From Vigna angularis (Eukaryota; Streptophyta; Magnoliopsida; Fabales; Fabaceae): a stretch of DNA of 64,000 bases. The stretch covers positions 13,516,001-13,580,000 of the forward strand of contig NC_068974.1 in NCBI RefSeq assembly GCF_016808095.1, in the 5' to 3' direction. The first letter of the stretch is position 1, and each line of letters starts with the position of its first letter. The notes under the pieces were generated by a model. The model saw nothing but the letters and a program-made list of their open reading frames with translations, did no database searches and was not told where the DNA came from. Made by a program: the position numbers and the translations under genes. This document shows, piece after piece, positions 22,700-35,713 of the stretch.

Positions 22700-23375
22700 C
22701 GCTAGGAGGGAAGTCAGAAAAATGACTTTAGAAATCCCCGCTCAACGTAGCAAGTCAGAAAAATGACTCCTACCTCAGGACTGCTCGAGGGGGAAGTCAG
22801 AAAAATGGCTTCCGAAATCCCCGCTCAACGCAGAAAGTCAGAAAAATGACTCCTACCTCAAGACGCTCGGGGGAAGTCAGAAAAATGGCTTCAGAAATCC
22901 CCGCTCAACGCAGTAACTCAGAAAAATAACTCCTGCCTCAAGCTGCTCGGGGGGAAGTCAGAAAAATGGCTTCAGAAATCCTCGCTCAACGTAGGAAGTC
23001 ATAAAAATGACTCCTGCCTCAAGCCTCCCGGGGGAAAGTCAGAAAAATGGCTTCAGAAATCACTGCTCAACACAGTAACTCAGAAAAATGACTCCTGCCT
23101 CAAGCCGCTCGGGGGGAAGTCAGAAAAATTGCTTCAGAAATCCCCGCTCAACGCAGGAAGTTAGAAAAATGACTCCTGCCTCAAGCCGCTTGGGGGGAAG
23201 TCAGAAAAATGGCTTCAGAAATCACCGCTCAACGTAGGAAGTCAGAAAAATGGCTTTAGAAATCTCCGCTCGACGCAGGAAGTGAGAAAAATGACTCCTT
23301 CCTTAAGCCGTGCGGAGGGAAGTCAGAAAAATGCCTTCAGAAATCTGCGCTCAACGTAGGAAGTTCAGAAAAGAA
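22700..23375 (+). repeat. ~80-bp tandem repeat array inside the retroelement (about 8 units)
   Basis: The unit contains GTCAGAAAAATGGCTTCAGA, AATCCCCGCTCAACGCAG, and GTCAGAAAAATGACTCCTGC followed by CTCAAGCCGCTCGGGGG. GTCAGAAAAATG occurs twice per unit, so each unit is itself a duplicated half-unit. Confidence 0.85.
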
Positions 23376-24144
23376 CTCTTATCAATCAACTACTCAATAG
23401 GTTTAGCTTTGTCAGGTTCCAATGTCATTCATTATAAAAATAAATATTGAAGCGTTTACTTTATTTAAAAACATATTTTTTTGAGTGAAAATCTCTTGTA
23501 GAGGAAAAAATTTCAAAGAGAACTCTTAGCATTCTTTGTTCAGCCTAAGTAACAAATCCAAAGAGAACTCCTAGAGTTCGCCACTCGGTACATAGAGCAA
23601 TGAAGACTTAAAACATCGAAGATAGACTCCCTAAACACAATGTGAGCGACCTCTTTTAAAAGCTCATAATAATCCCTACGCAGCTCTTTTAACAAAGAGC
23701 TTGCTCGGACTTGGGGGGCTTATGTATTATATAAAGTATATCGATCGTAATTGATTGTCATTAAGCAGGTACTAATAGGTCAGTTTGCCTTACACTCTAC
23801 AAATATACGACATTAATGATTTAATTATTGGGTTTGATTACCTAAAATATATTGCACTAATGGTTAATCAATGGACGTGACTGTCACAAGCCTTATAAGT
23901 AGACAACTGATGTCCAGGTACAATGATCCTTTTCTGTCCGAATAAAATATAAACTTCTTTATGAAAGATATCTGACTTGAGCGTCGGAGTGTCTTCTACA
24001 GGTCAACAACCAATTGGAGTGGATCGCGTTCTCGGGGAGAATTGAAGATCAAAAGAGAATAAAGCAAAGAAGGACGATCGACACTCGGACCAATTCAACC
24101 AAAACACTTTATAATATTTTTTCTATAATAAAAATAATTCAAGG

Positions 24145-25130
24145 GATTTTGGTCTAATAATTAAGGTTGGACTTTCTTCGCCGAGGGATCGGGTTTTAAG
24201 TAATTTAGAGAGTGACACTAACAATTGAATGAAGAAGATAAATTCATATATGCATGAGAGTAAGGACGGTGAAATATAAATCCCAACAACATACTCATCT
24301 CATATTATCAATATCATTCACTCACCTTTGTGTTTTGCCGCAATTGATGAAATTGGATTCATATTTACTTTTTCTGTATTTTGCATTTTAAACGAATGAA
24401 GTTATTCTTAAGTCGTAATTTGTTGAGGTATTAAATGTCTATTTAGTGTCATGAGTCTTCTGGGATACGATACTTGGCTTACAATTTTATATTACTTGAT
24501 ACGATTCGGTACATTTATCAAGGTATGAACAACCTCCAAGGACTCTACCATAGTGGCTCCATTTGTGTCGCGCTCACGGTTGTGCATCTCATTGCCTCCA
24601 ACGATACCGCTGCTCCCTCTGCCACTACCTTCAATGACCACGGGGCCTCCATTTTTGTCACACCGAGGGTTGTGCATCTCACTCCCTCCAACAACGTTTC
24701 TGCATCACTACTCTCTCTGCTGCTGCTCCCTCCACCGTTGCCCCAACGTCTCCACCGATGCCACATAAAGGAACTCCATTGTTGCCTTGGAGTCTCCAAC
24801 CAAACGAACTGCTCTCCACGCTACCTCCATATCTTTCGCGCATTGCTCTCCACTTCGCTACTAGTTAATTCATTTCACAAGTTTTTTTTTGTGTTTGATA
24901 ATATGTGTTTGATAATTATTTTGATATTGATATATTGGTGATTGAATTATCAATTTTATTGTTATTTGGTGATTAAGATGAATATTAATTTGATAATTAT
25001 TGTTGTGAGATTGATATATTGGTGATATGATTATGAATTTTATTATTATTTGGTGATTAATATGAATATGTGTTTGATAATTATTGTTGTGAGATTGATA
25101 TATTAGTTATAGGACTAGCAGTTTTATTGC
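24145..25130 (+). repeat. LTR fragment and short tandem repeats
   Basis: 24165-24535 matches the right part of the Athila-type LTR seen at 59100-59470 (TATATGCATGAGAGTAA, CAACAACATA, GATACGATTCGGTACA-type end). 24555-24700 holds a twofold repeat of GGTTGTGCATCTCA. 24895-25125 holds about three ~95-base repeats with TGTGAGATTGATATATT. The ORFs at 24474-24941 on either strand show no domain. 25131-25690 is AT-rich with nothing recognised. Confidence 0.55.
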
Positions 25131-25699
25131 CATTTGATGATTAGAATGATGTTCCATATGTAATTATTTGTTTGCTTGAATATATATTATTGTTTGTGAA
25201 TTAGCCTTAGTTTCCCCTTTGAGATTCAATACAAATTTTTTTGAACAAAGGTACTTTTTACAAATGAATAGGGAGGACATGGTAATAATAATTTACAAGT
25301 AATTAATCTTGAATTATCCGGTTGGACAGTTTAAGAAGAGTAATAACTTTTTCATAGTTTATTAATACATATAAATTTTAATATACATGTCTTAAATTTC
25401 ATGAAAATTTGCAGTTGTGTTTTGTATTGATCTTCGGGTGCTTATTTGATTGTGATTTATAATCGCTTTCATTTCGTGTAACTTGAAGAGCAATGCGAAA
25501 TGTTGAAAACTTTTTGTGAAATTTTAGATATATTGTTTAAAATATATATGTTTAATAAACTAAAAAAAGTGAATCTTCTTGAATGGGATAAGGTCAAACC
25601 TTGAATACAAAAATGATCAAAGTGATCATTCAAGATTATTGAAATTGTGTAAACAATTTCAGTAAATATGCGTACGGATCAACATTGGATTAATTCATA

Positions 25700-27265
25700 C
25701 AGTTCGCACAACGTAATGCGAGTACAAGTGATGATGAAGTCAAGTTTAGATGTCCCTATGTCAACTGTTAGAATGGGAGGAAAATGAACGCAACCAATAT
25801 TTGGGAACATCTTATCTATGATGGTTTCGTACAACATTATATAACATGGATATGGCACGACGAATTAATAGACTTTGCAACTGTCTCTCCAACTTAAAAT
25901 GTATTCGATTCCACCATAGAAGATCAACCAGAAGAAGACAACTTAGACGACATGATTCGCGATGTTGGCGTAGAAGCTTTCCCAAGCGCATGTATATGAA
26001 ATGATGTCCACTAATGCAGAGACTCCTTTATATGTGGGTTCAACTAAATTCACACGGTTGTCAACGGTGTTAAAACTCATGAATTTAAAGGCGACCAATG
26101 GATGGACTGATAAGAGTTTTACAAAATTGTTGTCGCTATTGAATGAAATGCTGCCACATAGAAATACATTACCTACTCGTAATTGTGATGCAAAAAAAAT
26201 GCTTTGTCCGATGGGTGTAGTATGTAAATGGATACATGCATGTCTGAATGATTGCATATTATATAGGAATGAGTATGAAGTTTTGACAAACTGTCCAAAA
26301 TGTGGGTTAACATGATACAAGTCTAAAAACAACAGTGAAGATAGTGGTTACACAGAAAAAAGTGGTTCTTCTTTGAAAGTAGTTTGATACCTTCTACTCA
26401 TGGCCAAACTTAAGCGTTTGTTCGTGAATTCGAAAGACGCTAAAAACCTAAGATTGTATGCAGATGAGAGAACCATTGATGGACTGCTTCGGCATCCATC
26501 TGATTCAAAGGAATGGAAAAATATTGAACAAGAATTCCCCCAATTTGGTCAAGAATGTAGAAATCTTAGGTTTGGTTTAGCTATTGATGGAATGAACCCA
26601 TTTGGTAATTTAAGTTTTAATCACAGCTGTTAGCCCGTTATACTGATAATTTACAATTTATCTCCTAGGTTGTGCATGAAAAGAAAGTACATGATGGTGT
26701 GAATGTTGACATAGATGTTTATCTTAGGCTCCTAGTTCAAGACTTGAAGTTGTTGTGGGTTGGTGGGAGTGAAATATTTGATGCCTTTGCTTCTGAAACT
26801 TTCATGATGAATGTCATATTATTTTGCATCATTAATGACTTCCCAGCTTACGGTAATTTGTCGGGGTACAGTGTGAAGGGTCATAAAGCATGTCCTATAT
26901 GTGTAGAAAACACTACAGCTCTGCAACTAAAACAGGGAAGGAAGACAATGTATATGTGTCATCGAAGATTTTTACAACCTAATCATCCATATCGAAGGTT
27001 AAAAAGACATTCAATGGACAACAAGAGAAAGATGATGCACCAATTCCACTTACTAGCCTTGAAGTCCGTTAAAAGTTAATAAAGTGCATCATGTATTTGG
27101 GAAAACATCCAAGAAGTCATCTGTAACGACCCCTTGGAAGAAGAAATCAATATTGTTTGATCTTCCATATTGGTGAAAGTTATATGTTAGACATTGCATA
27201 AATGTAATGCATGTAGAGAAGAATGTGTGTGATAGATTGATTGGTACACTACTCAACATTTTCTT
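25700..27265 (+). pseudogene. CACTA (En/Spm) TNP2-type transposase, N-terminal two-thirds, broken
   Basis: Broken frames read, in order, the transposase-associated domain (25730-25880: KFRCPYVNC, then IWEHLIYDGF and TWIWHDEL), a bridge with DMIRDVGVEAF (25950), and KATNGWTDKSFTKLLSLLNE with NCDAKKMLCPMG and cysteine pairs (26001-26315). The Transposase_21 core follows: YADERTIDGLLRHPSDS and LAIDGMNPFGNLS (26450-26620), then DVYLRLLVQDLKLLW, FCIINDFPAYGNLSGYSVKG and ACPICVENT (26700-26930), and KLYVRHCINVMHVEKNVCD (27175-27230). At least three frame changes and stops make it non-functional. Known role: cutting and joining CACTA ends. The frame is lost at ~27265, where unrelated LTR-like DNA begins. 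Confidence 0.85.
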
Positions 27266-28342
27266 TGAGAGAAAAAGTGATACAATTTTCTTCCTTTATG
27301 CATAAGCGGTGAAAGTTTTATATTTAGGAATTAAGAGAAGTGCTTATTCAATTGCCTTCGAAAGGTGCTAAATTTATTTGGCTTTTAATTATGGATGGTC
27401 CAGCGGCTGTCACGTCTAGCATTATTAGGAGGAGAATTTGTTTTTTTATTTGCTTTTAAAGAATGGAAGTGCTGATTTCATAGGGTAGGAACGCGCAGAA
27501 CTAGTTTTTTTTTTTTTTTTTTTTCTTTAGATTCACACGCTGATTTCAATTTCAATTTGGAGTGCATGTGATTTTATTTTGGTGATGCAGCACGGTAAAA
27601 AAATATTAGGAGAGCTATCATTTGCACTTTCAATTTCTTTTGAGAAGCATGAAGTGGTCTGCTGATTTGGAAGAAGCGTTGGGATGTTATTTTGGGCTTC
27701 ACACATGAGTTACATTTTTATATTTTATATATTAATTTGCATTCAGCATTTTTCTAATCTACATTATGTCTTTTACTGTTTATGTTTTCTTTCCTGTTAG
27801 TATTGTTAATGCGTTTCAATGTTATTAGTTCATTTTATTTTATTTTATTTTTTTTGTTGTTTAATACAATGAGCATTTCATTTTTAGCTTAACCGTTGCA
27901 TTTTTAATTAGTCGAAGCACTTTACAATTATTGTTATCTTGTTTTAGGACCGTTCAATTTATTGTTTCCGTTCACTATGCTATCTATTTTGTTCGGCTTC
28001 TTTATCTTCTGTTTTTTTTTTTTTTTTTTTTTAATTTCCTCACTTGCTTTAGAGACCGTTCGGTCTCAATGTAGAACCGTTCGGTCATCTGTAGGACCTT
28101 TCGATCTTCATGCTTTGTTCATTCATTTCCAATGTTTTCAAGTATGTTTGGCTGTACTTAATTTCCAATTTTAATTTAGTTCACTTATAATCACAAAAAC
28201 ACTTTCAAAACCCCCCACTGCGTGTTTGACCTGAGACTTGAACCAAATTTGGTCCTTGAGAGACGACCTAGGAGTCACTTCCTAGTAACTGTACTGCATT
28301 CTTTTATGCACAACTTTTGTGAGAGGTGCGACCCTCTCATCA
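27266..28342 (+). mobile_element. LTR-like insertion/deletion replacing the middle of the transposase
   Basis: 28180-28342 carries the reverse complement of the LTR family at 32932 (TTGAGAGACGACCTAGGAGT) and ends TCATCA. 27945-28105 holds five CCGTTCGG-type words, as at 11945-12505. No matching left end or target duplication was found, and transposase residues expected between the two flanks are missing, so this is not a clean insertion. No coding sequence. Confidence 0.5.
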
Positions 28343-29220
28343 GCGTTATATGAAGATTTTGAAAGGGTACGTCAAAAATCAATATCGTCTAGAAGGTTCA
28401 ATGACTGAAAGGTATATTGCTGAAGAAAGTATCGAGTTTTGCTGTGATTATATGACTAAAGCAAATCCGATAGGAATTCCTCGGACATCATGGTTGAATC
28501 GATGTTCTAGAAGTAAAAGCATATGAGGTGTGAATGTGATGACGAAAAGTTGTGAAGAGTTGATGCAAGCACATTTGTACATATTAAACAACACATATGA
28601 GGTGATCCCATTTTTCCAAGCATACAAAGTCGTTGTAAAGGACAAGTATCCAAGACAATAAGAGAAATGACAGTTGATGGAGCGTAACAGAACATTCTTG
28701 TCCTGGTTCAAATCTGAAGTTTTGAAAGAATCAGGGTCTTTTGAGACTTTGTTGTGGCTAGAAAATGGTTTAAATTTTGATGTTGTAAGTTGTAAAGGCT
28801 ATGAAATTAATAATTTCACATTCTATACAAAGACTTTGGATGATAAAAGCACGATACAAAATAGTGGCGTCAGTCTAGAAGCTGAGTCCCTAAAATTTTC
28901 CACATCCAAAGATCAAAATCCTGTAGTTGGATCAATGAGATATTATGGTAAAATAGAAGAGATATGGGAGGTTGATTACAGTAAGTTTTTTGTTGCACTC
29001 TTCAAATGTAAGTGGATTGACAATAAGAGAGGTGTCAAAATAGGTGAACTTGGTATAACACTAGTTGATTTTCGAAAGGTTGGTTATGGAGGCGAACCCT
29101 TTATCATGGCATATCAAGCAAGTCAGGTTTTTTATGTCAAAGATCCTACGTCTGACCATTGGTATGTCACTCTTAACGGAAAAAGAAAAATTGATGATAA
29201 AGAAGACAAATATAAGTAAT
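28343..29220 (+). pseudogene. CACTA TNP2 C-terminal domains (DUF4218 and DUF4216)
   Basis: 28345-28470 reads RYMKILKGYVKNQYRLEGSM and YIAEESIEFCCDYM, the end of DUF4218. After a frame break, the 181-residue ORF 28674-29219 reads FETLLWLENGLNFDVVSCKG, YEINNFTFYTKT, SMRYYGKIEEIWEVDY, FFVALFKCKWID and QVFYVKDP, which is DUF4216. These domains normally follow Transposase_21 in the same protein. It lies directly after the LTR-like block that separates it from 25700-27265. Not functional. Confidence 0.82.
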
Positions 29221-29456
29221 CTTCATATTGTTGACAACCATCCATTTAAAACAACAATAAATTTGGATGATGACCCTCTAGTTGATGTTGTACATGCAAT
29301 TCGGGAAGATCACAATGAGGGAATAAACATATGACCAATCCATATGATTATGTATGAATTTCATATTTGTGTAAAAATGTATGGCTTTTGTTAGACAATA
29401 TATGTATTTTATAAGTCTTTTATTAATCTTTCATCTTATTTATTGTGACAAATATA

Positions 29457-29725
29457 TGGCTGAGGAACCACATTCATTAGGGTATGAAGTCGTTCCATCT
29501 AGACCCACCAAAGGAGCGACGAGATTAAGACAACTTATACTTAGAAGAAATGCAGGTGAGAGGACACCTGTCATTTGACGTGGTCACCAGAGTAGCATTT
29601 GGACCAAATGTAGATGTTTTTAGGTCTTACCTTGGAGTACTAACACATGATCGTATCTCTATCCTTACTCCATCATTTGACCATGTATCTAAGGCTGATC
29701 TGATATGCAATTTTTATACTAAATA
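29457..29725 (+). pseudogene. Start of the second CACTA ORF (Transposase_24-type)
   Basis: The frame from 29457 reads MAEEPHSLGYEVVPSRPTKG, ATRLRQLILRRNAGERTPV. After one frame shift at ~29578 it continues VVTRVAFGPNVDVFRSYLG and VLTHDRISILTPSFDHVSKA. This resembles the N-terminal part of the plant En/Spm second protein (RG-TRL-L--R--GE--PV, then S-LGVL-R--VPI-). It is cut off at ~29725, where LTR-like DNA starts. Confidence 0.6.
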
Positions 29726-29769
29726 AATCCTTGTTGACTTAGAAACTTGCTAGTTCTATTCCTTTCAAA

Positions 29770-30114
29770 TTATTTTGATGAATAAAAGAGTTGAGCTTAT
29801 ACTTGAGGATTTTATCACTAAATTCCCTTGGTTTTGTAGAAAATTGGGATGAATTGGAAAATGAATTAAAATCTCAAGAAGTTGGAACACAAAAAGGATA
29901 GAAAGAGCACCAAAAGAGAAGGTTGTTGAAGGTCGTAGGATGCTTAGGCACCCTTTTCTGGGCCCTCAGCGTTTGATGTTTCACAACCACGCTTGGGCTC
30001 CCTTTTCTAGGGCCCTCAGCGCTGGAATTCTCGCACCCATGCCTGCGTGTGCTTTCAGGGACGCTGAATGCCAACCTTCGAGCACCGATTCACGCCTAGG
30101 CGCCCTCAACGCAC
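29770..30114 (+). mobile_element. Athila-type LTR fragment
   Basis: GAGTTGAGCTTATACTTGAG and ATTTTATCACTAAATTCCC match the LTR fragment at 58290-58345. CCCTCAGCG / CGCTGAGGG words recur downstream, as in the LTRs at 34404 and 58500. ORFs on both strands at 29874-30202 show no domain. Confidence 0.55.
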
Positions 30115-31445
30115 AGAAAACAAAAACTAACAAGGAAACAAACAAAATTACACAGTCCTCAAGGAATCTGGACAGAGAAAAGTAGTAGATAATATCCAAC
30201 ACAGAATCAAGGAAAGCGGATACTCATGAAATCATCCAAGCATTTCAAACACGGTAAAATAATCAATCAGCTCAAGAGGTGAATCAAAAGTAACAAAACC
30301 TCACAGATGCACTATCAGTGTTTCTCTCACGTGTATAAGGTAAAGAATTTCAACACAATGCCCTCAAGAAAGAAAACAACAACAAACTTGGCAAGCCTCT
30401 AATATCAACACTCAAAACATATGCATGTTCAAATCAAAAGGTCTTTTCATGGTTGTAATGGGGCCAAGGTTAAGGGAGGATAAAATATGGATGACAAGTT
30501 CCAAACCAAAAGAAATAGAGGAGCAATGGGGAACAAGTGTAAACACAGTAAAATCACACCCAGACCTCTAATTCAATCCTCTTCTTGACTCCATTATTCA
30601 CATTTTTTTCATTCATTTTTTTTCTATTTTTATTTTTTATTTTTTTCTCTTTTCTTTTCTCTCTTTTCAAAACAAAACTGTAAAAGACAAGATACACATA
30701 TATTTACAAAAACAAAACAAGAAGAGGAACCAACTAGCCAACTCATAAGAATCCCTAAGGAGGCCACACTTGTTCCCAAAACACTTCCAAAGCTCCAAAA
30801 TTCCCTAAGGTTAAGGTAATCATGGTTTTTCACTTAAGGCTAGTGTATGAGCTTCAAAACAAAGAAATGAGGAAAGTATAGGCTCAAAAAGGGTTTTCAA
30901 AGAATCAGAACAAGGTAAGCTTATTTGGCTAGAGAGGCTCAAGAATAAAAATCAAGAGTTAACAACAAGAGTCAAGCCAAGGCATATGCGCAAGCAATCA
31001 AGAGACATATCACACACAAAAAAGAAATAAAGTGGCTCAAATCTCGCATAGGGTATTTTCTGTCACAATCAAGTAGGAAAACGGGGAAGAAGGAAAAAGA
31101 AAACTCCCCTGGGTTATGGTGGAAGCTGCCAATTTTGGACTATATCAGGGAGATGTCTTCCACTACATGATCCAGCACGGAAGTTTTGAGGATAAACTGC
31201 TTCACCCTCTAAATTTGATCTAGCAGGGAAATGTCTTCCATAGCTGGATCTAAAAAGTGATTGTTGATGAGCAGGTTCAGCTGATACCTATTGATCTTCG
31301 AACTGTTATGTATACTGGCACCTTTGTCTTCCAGCGTGGGTGCATGTTGGTCACATTCATGTGTACCTCTTACAACATGGTTAGTGCAATGTGTCTCTAC
31401 AGAAATTACATGCAGGGGTATAATACCCAATCCCAATTCATCATA
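30115..31445 (-). mobile_element. Athila/gypsy-like 3' internal region, minus orientation
   Basis: This is the reverse complement of the landmarks at 1440-2915, including the CTTGGCAAGCCTCTAATATC block (30389) and GGTTAAGGTAATCATGG (30811). It follows the minus-strand gag at 31446-32745 after a deletion that removed pol. No gene is present. Confidence 0.65.
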
Positions 31446-32745
31446 TTAAGCCTCAAATACATCCTCAGAACATGAATCAATTTCAAATTCAGAAACAATA
31501 TCAAACACAAACTCAGATTCATGTTCAATGCATGGAGAATAAACATTCGGATGTGATAGCAAAAAGTGATTCTCATCATGCAAAGAGGGGAAATTAAAAA
31601 CATGCTCATCAACAATATAATCATCAACATACCCCTCAACAGTATAATCATCAATAGCATAATCATCAACAGAATAATCAATTTGAGGTATGTTTACCTC
31701 CACTTCCCTAAAGATTGGAAAAGTAGTGGAAGATGAAAATGGTCTACCTGACTCAAAATTATTGCTTATACCTGCCTGGTCCTCAAAATCTTCATCAGTC
31801 TCCTTATGTGCAAGAGTGGGGCCATAGGAGGGTGGGAAAGTAGGTGGCACAGTCGTAAGCTCATGACTCTACTCCCCCTCTAATGTGTGGATGACACTAT
31901 CATCATCAGGAATCTGAACAGTCTGAAATGATGATTCCTCTAAATCATGAGACTGTTCCTGATTGAGCTGAATAGCCATCTGCCCTATCTAATCATTCAA
32001 ACTCTGAATGGCAGCTTGTGTTTCGTGATGAAACTTCATGGTTTCTTGCTGAAACTGAATATTTTGCACTGTCATCTGCTTCAGTAGCTTCTCCAATATA
32101 GGCTCAAAAGTAGAAGTTGAGGAGCTATTTGGGCAGGATCACCATACTACTGACTCTCGTATTGCTGGACTGGCGGAGGCATAAAAGTATCTGGAATGGT
32201 GGTTCTTGATACTGATGCTGTGGAGCATTATACCATCCCAAGGTAGGGTCATTCCATCCAGGACCGTTGATGTATCCATCTTGCACATGGGAGAATTTGC
32301 TCAGAAATTTATGCTCAAGATCTTCCCATCTGGTAACGGATCCTGGAGGAAGAAAGTATTTCCAATCTTTTGTTGCTCCTTCTAATGAGTGCGGGAATGC
32401 CCTTAAGAAAACTAGATTATCCGGGACATTTGGAAGTTTCATTAAAGGGCAAATTCGATAAAACCTATCCAAATGTTCATGTGGGCATTCATCTACAAGA
32501 CCGTGAAACTGGGGCAACAAATTTATCAGTCCAGTGGTGAGAACTAGATGATCACCATCCTCATTAGGTGGAACCGGCTCCCAAAGGGAGCTCTCAGAAG
32601 TTTGAGGAGGAGCTATATTGTTCTCATTATAAAAATCAGCAGAATAAACATGAGTAATGTACTCAGAGTTAGATGTAGAAGGAGAATCATTGTCATAGGC
32701 ACAGACAAAATATGCAATATTCACATAATCAGAATAGGTAGACAT
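31446..32745 (-). pseudogene. Gypsy/Athila-like gag, pol deleted
   Basis: The ORF 32745-32125 (206 residues) contains the retrotransposon gag core: LINLLPQFHGLVDECPHEHL, FYRICPLMKLPNVPDNLVFL, RAFPHSLEGATKDWKYFLPP, GSVTRWEDLEHKFLSKF. The start ATG at 32745 lies ~165 bases inside the primer-binding site. After frame breaks, 31850-31446 continues with an acidic 134-residue stretch (DYSVDDYAIDDYTVEGY). No protease, reverse transcriptase, RNase H or integrase follows, so the element is non-autonomous. Known role: gag assembles the particle that packages element RNA. Confidence 0.8.
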
Positions 32746-32906
32746 GGAAAAATAAAAACACTAAAAATTACAAAACGACTAAAACACAACACAATTTTTT
32801 TATTTAACAGACAAAACACATACGACACGTATACAAAAACAGAACATCACATCTCAACACAAGACAAAACACAACTAACACAACCAAAACCTAAGACTGA
32901 ACCTTT

Positions 32907-32926
32907 GGTCCCCAACAGTGGCGCCA
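32907..32926 (-). other. Primer-binding site of the minus-strand gypsy element
   Basis: The minus strand reads TGGCGCCACTGTTGGGGACC five bases inside the LTR end at 32932. It is a diverged form of the tRNA-Asp type site (TGGCGCCGTTGCCGGGGA). Confidence 0.75.
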
Positions 32927-35695
32927 AATTTTGATGCGGGCTGTCGCGGCCCATCAAATTTGATGTGCATTAATAATGCAGTATAGTGCTAGGAAGTGAC
33001 TCCTAGGTCGTCTCTCAAGGACCAAATTGTGGTTCGAGTCGCAGATCAAACACGAAGTGGGGGGTTGGTGAAGAGTTTTGTGAATGCAAAAAACGAAATT
33101 AAAAATGAGAATTAAACACAACTGAATACAATTGGAAACATTAAAGTAAATGAAAACATTAAACTGAATAGTAGAAGTATCAGTAAAAGAAAACCGAAAT
33201 TGAAACAACACCTTAAAACAAGATAAAAAGTGAGATGCAACATATTAATATAAAAACACTTAACTAAACATACGTCAATCCTTTTTAAATGCCACCGTGT
33301 GTGATTTTCCTATTTCTCCAATTAAAACCCAGAGAAACCTCTAAAACGAAATTAACAATAAGTAAATAAAAACCTAACATGTCCTAAAATTTAAAACGTC
33401 ACTTTTTCTTAAAGAAAGGAAAATGAATTCCCCCTAATAAAATCACTATGCAGCTCCAAAAATAAACCGAATCGAACAACTTGAAGGCAAATGTGTTTGA
33501 ATAAAATAAAAATGCAACAACAATTAAACTAAGCATTAATTCATCAAGGAAATGGCACTAAATAAATGTTAACAGTGAAAGAAAGAAAAATGAAAGCTTT
33601 CGTGCTGCCCTCTGAACGTGACAACACCTAGTCCCACCTAATCTACTTCTCATTTCATCTCCATGACTCTTCCAGCCAACACCGTTCAATGTGTTAGCAC
33701 ACTTCCTCCTATTCTCTCCTCCTACATTCTTCCAAGCAAAACATAAAAGCTCCCTCGACCACATTCCAAAGCAAAGTCTAACAGATGTGGCAGCTGGAGC
33801 TCAACTTCCTATCTTAACCATCATCCTCTCCTGTGCAAACATTCAAAAGCCGAGATTAATGTAAGTGGCGACTGCTCACAACATGCTGGACAATAGCTCA
33901 ATGTAAAGAAAAAGAAAAAAGAATCCCTAGCCGTAACCCTCCATTCTCAATCTCCGTTCTTCCTTTTTTCTTTCTCTACCTTACATCACTCCCAAAACCT
34001 CCTTCCCCTGCTCGTCCGTGTAAACCATATTAAAAGAAAGAAAAGCCCTCAAGGACGTAGCGACTGTGTGTTCTCCTCGTGTGTCTCTCAAAGCTGCTGG
34101 ACGCGAGAAGATGTAGCATCTTCATTTCCCTTCTGCACCTCTACTGCTACCATTCACCTCCGGATACGAAGTTGCTCCTCTTTGTTAAACTCATCATAAC
34201 TTCTTTTTGCTCTCCATGACTTTGCTTTTGCTGGGCGTTAATGTGCTGGGTGCACCTCTTCAATTTGCTGCCTGGAAGCGTGACCAATCTGCTCCTACTG
34301 GACCCAGCTTGTGTGGATGCGTGAATTGTTTTCCCATGCACCACGTCTTCACTTCTTTGCTGGACCACGCACCTCCTTACGTTGCTGGATGCTTCTCGTG
34401 CATTGATAACAGTTGAAAAACTGTTATTTTCATGCTTAAAATTGACACTAAAAGCAACCTTTATACTTAGAAACTAGCTTGAAATCATACTTTTATTCAT
34501 ATTTTCAGAAATAAGAGAGCTGTACAGGTTTATGCTTGATTTCAGTGTTTTTGTGCAGGTTTTAAGGTGAATTTGGCGAAAGTAGTGAAGAAGGAGAGAG
34601 ATGAAATCAGAAAAGACATCAAAAAGTGCAAAAGGAGAAGCCGAAGTCACCGCTCAACGGCAGTTTACCGCTGAGCGGCACTCAGGAGCTTACGGGAGAT
34701 CCGCTGAGGGGCAAAATGGCCGCTGAGGGGAAGAAACGACTCACGCACTCACCGCTGAGCGACACTTTTATGGGCTTGGACCTAATTTTCTGTAATTTAC
34801 GAATAATATATAAGCTTTAGGGTTTCCTAGGGTTAGGTATCTTTGGCAGAAACAAAGCAAACACTCTCTCTTCCACCCCTTTGAAGGAGGATCTTGGATG
34901 CTCAGGCTACCTCTTCACCTTTCTAGGGTTTTATCTTCCATTCTTTCATTGTTATTCATATAGGTTCACCATGAACATGGTGAACTAAACCTTGTATGTT
35001 TGTTGGGGAATCAATGTAATCTTTTGAAGCTCTCATATATGGAATTTGTTTTTACATCTTTTAATTAAGACTTATGCTTTCTTTCATCATTAGTTAGGGT
35101 TTTTCCTCTTTGCTTAATGCTTGCATTGTTTAACTCATTTGATGCATGATTATTGGTTTTGTCGATACGGGCACGTACGGGGAAGTCTAGATCCGGGGAA
35201 TTTCTCCCAATAGTATATTGGTTGTCGTTAAGCTCCTGCACTTATGAACTGATCATTAGGAATGCTAGGAATTGTATGAACTCGTGATTAGGGAGAAGCC
35301 TTCTTGAAAGGTACTTTAGAGAGTGGCATTAACAATGATGATTTGAATGTTGAATTCCTAAAATATATGAGAGTGGATAAGATGAAATTGACCCCCAACA
35401 ACATATCCATACATATATTTCATTGAAAGTGTTTATCTTGTGCTTTTGCCATTGATCAAAACTTCATGCATACATATTTAATTTTCGTCTTTTGCATATA
35501 AAAATCCAAATATTTCGTTTTTAAGTCTTAGCTAATCAAGAAACCACACAACTAAACTAGGCCGTGAGTCCTTTGGGAAGAACGATACTTAGTCTTACCA
35601 AGTTTATTACTTGAACGATTCGGTCATACTTGCCGATTGAAAAACAAGTTTGTGACATCATATTTTGGTGTTCATAAATTTGTCCATCAAGTTTT

Positions 35696-35713
35696 TGGCG
35701 CCGTTGCCGGGGA
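35696..35713 (+). other. Primer-binding site for tRNA-Asp
   Basis: TGGCGCCGTTGCCGGGGA is the exact complement of the 3' end of plant tRNA-Asp with CCA, six bases after the left LTR. It gives the normal site length for comparison with the 59-base version at 2932-2990. Confidence 0.92.

Larger units (their letters stand above)
20713..24106 (+). mobile_element. Non-coding LTR retroelement (LARD/TRIM-like), 3.4 kb
   Basis: The LTRs are 20713-20993 (281 bp) and 23723-24106 (384 bp). Both start TGTA(C/T)TATA...GTATATCGATCG and end CAACC(G/A)AAACA; the right one has ~95 extra bases. The 5-base flanks are CTTTG (20708-20712) and CTTTA (24107-24111), 4 of 5 matching. A primer-site-like TGGGGCCCATTGTGGGTCC follows the left LTR, and a purine tract CTTGGGGGGCTTA precedes the right one. 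The interior has no ORF of note. It consists of two tandem-repeat arrays and one MITE, so mobility would depend on proteins supplied by other elements. Confidence 0.82.

Noticed and set aside
24474..24941. 155-residue ORF with overlapping antisense ORFs
   Set aside because: It starts in an LTR fragment and crosses a short duplicated stretch; no domain.
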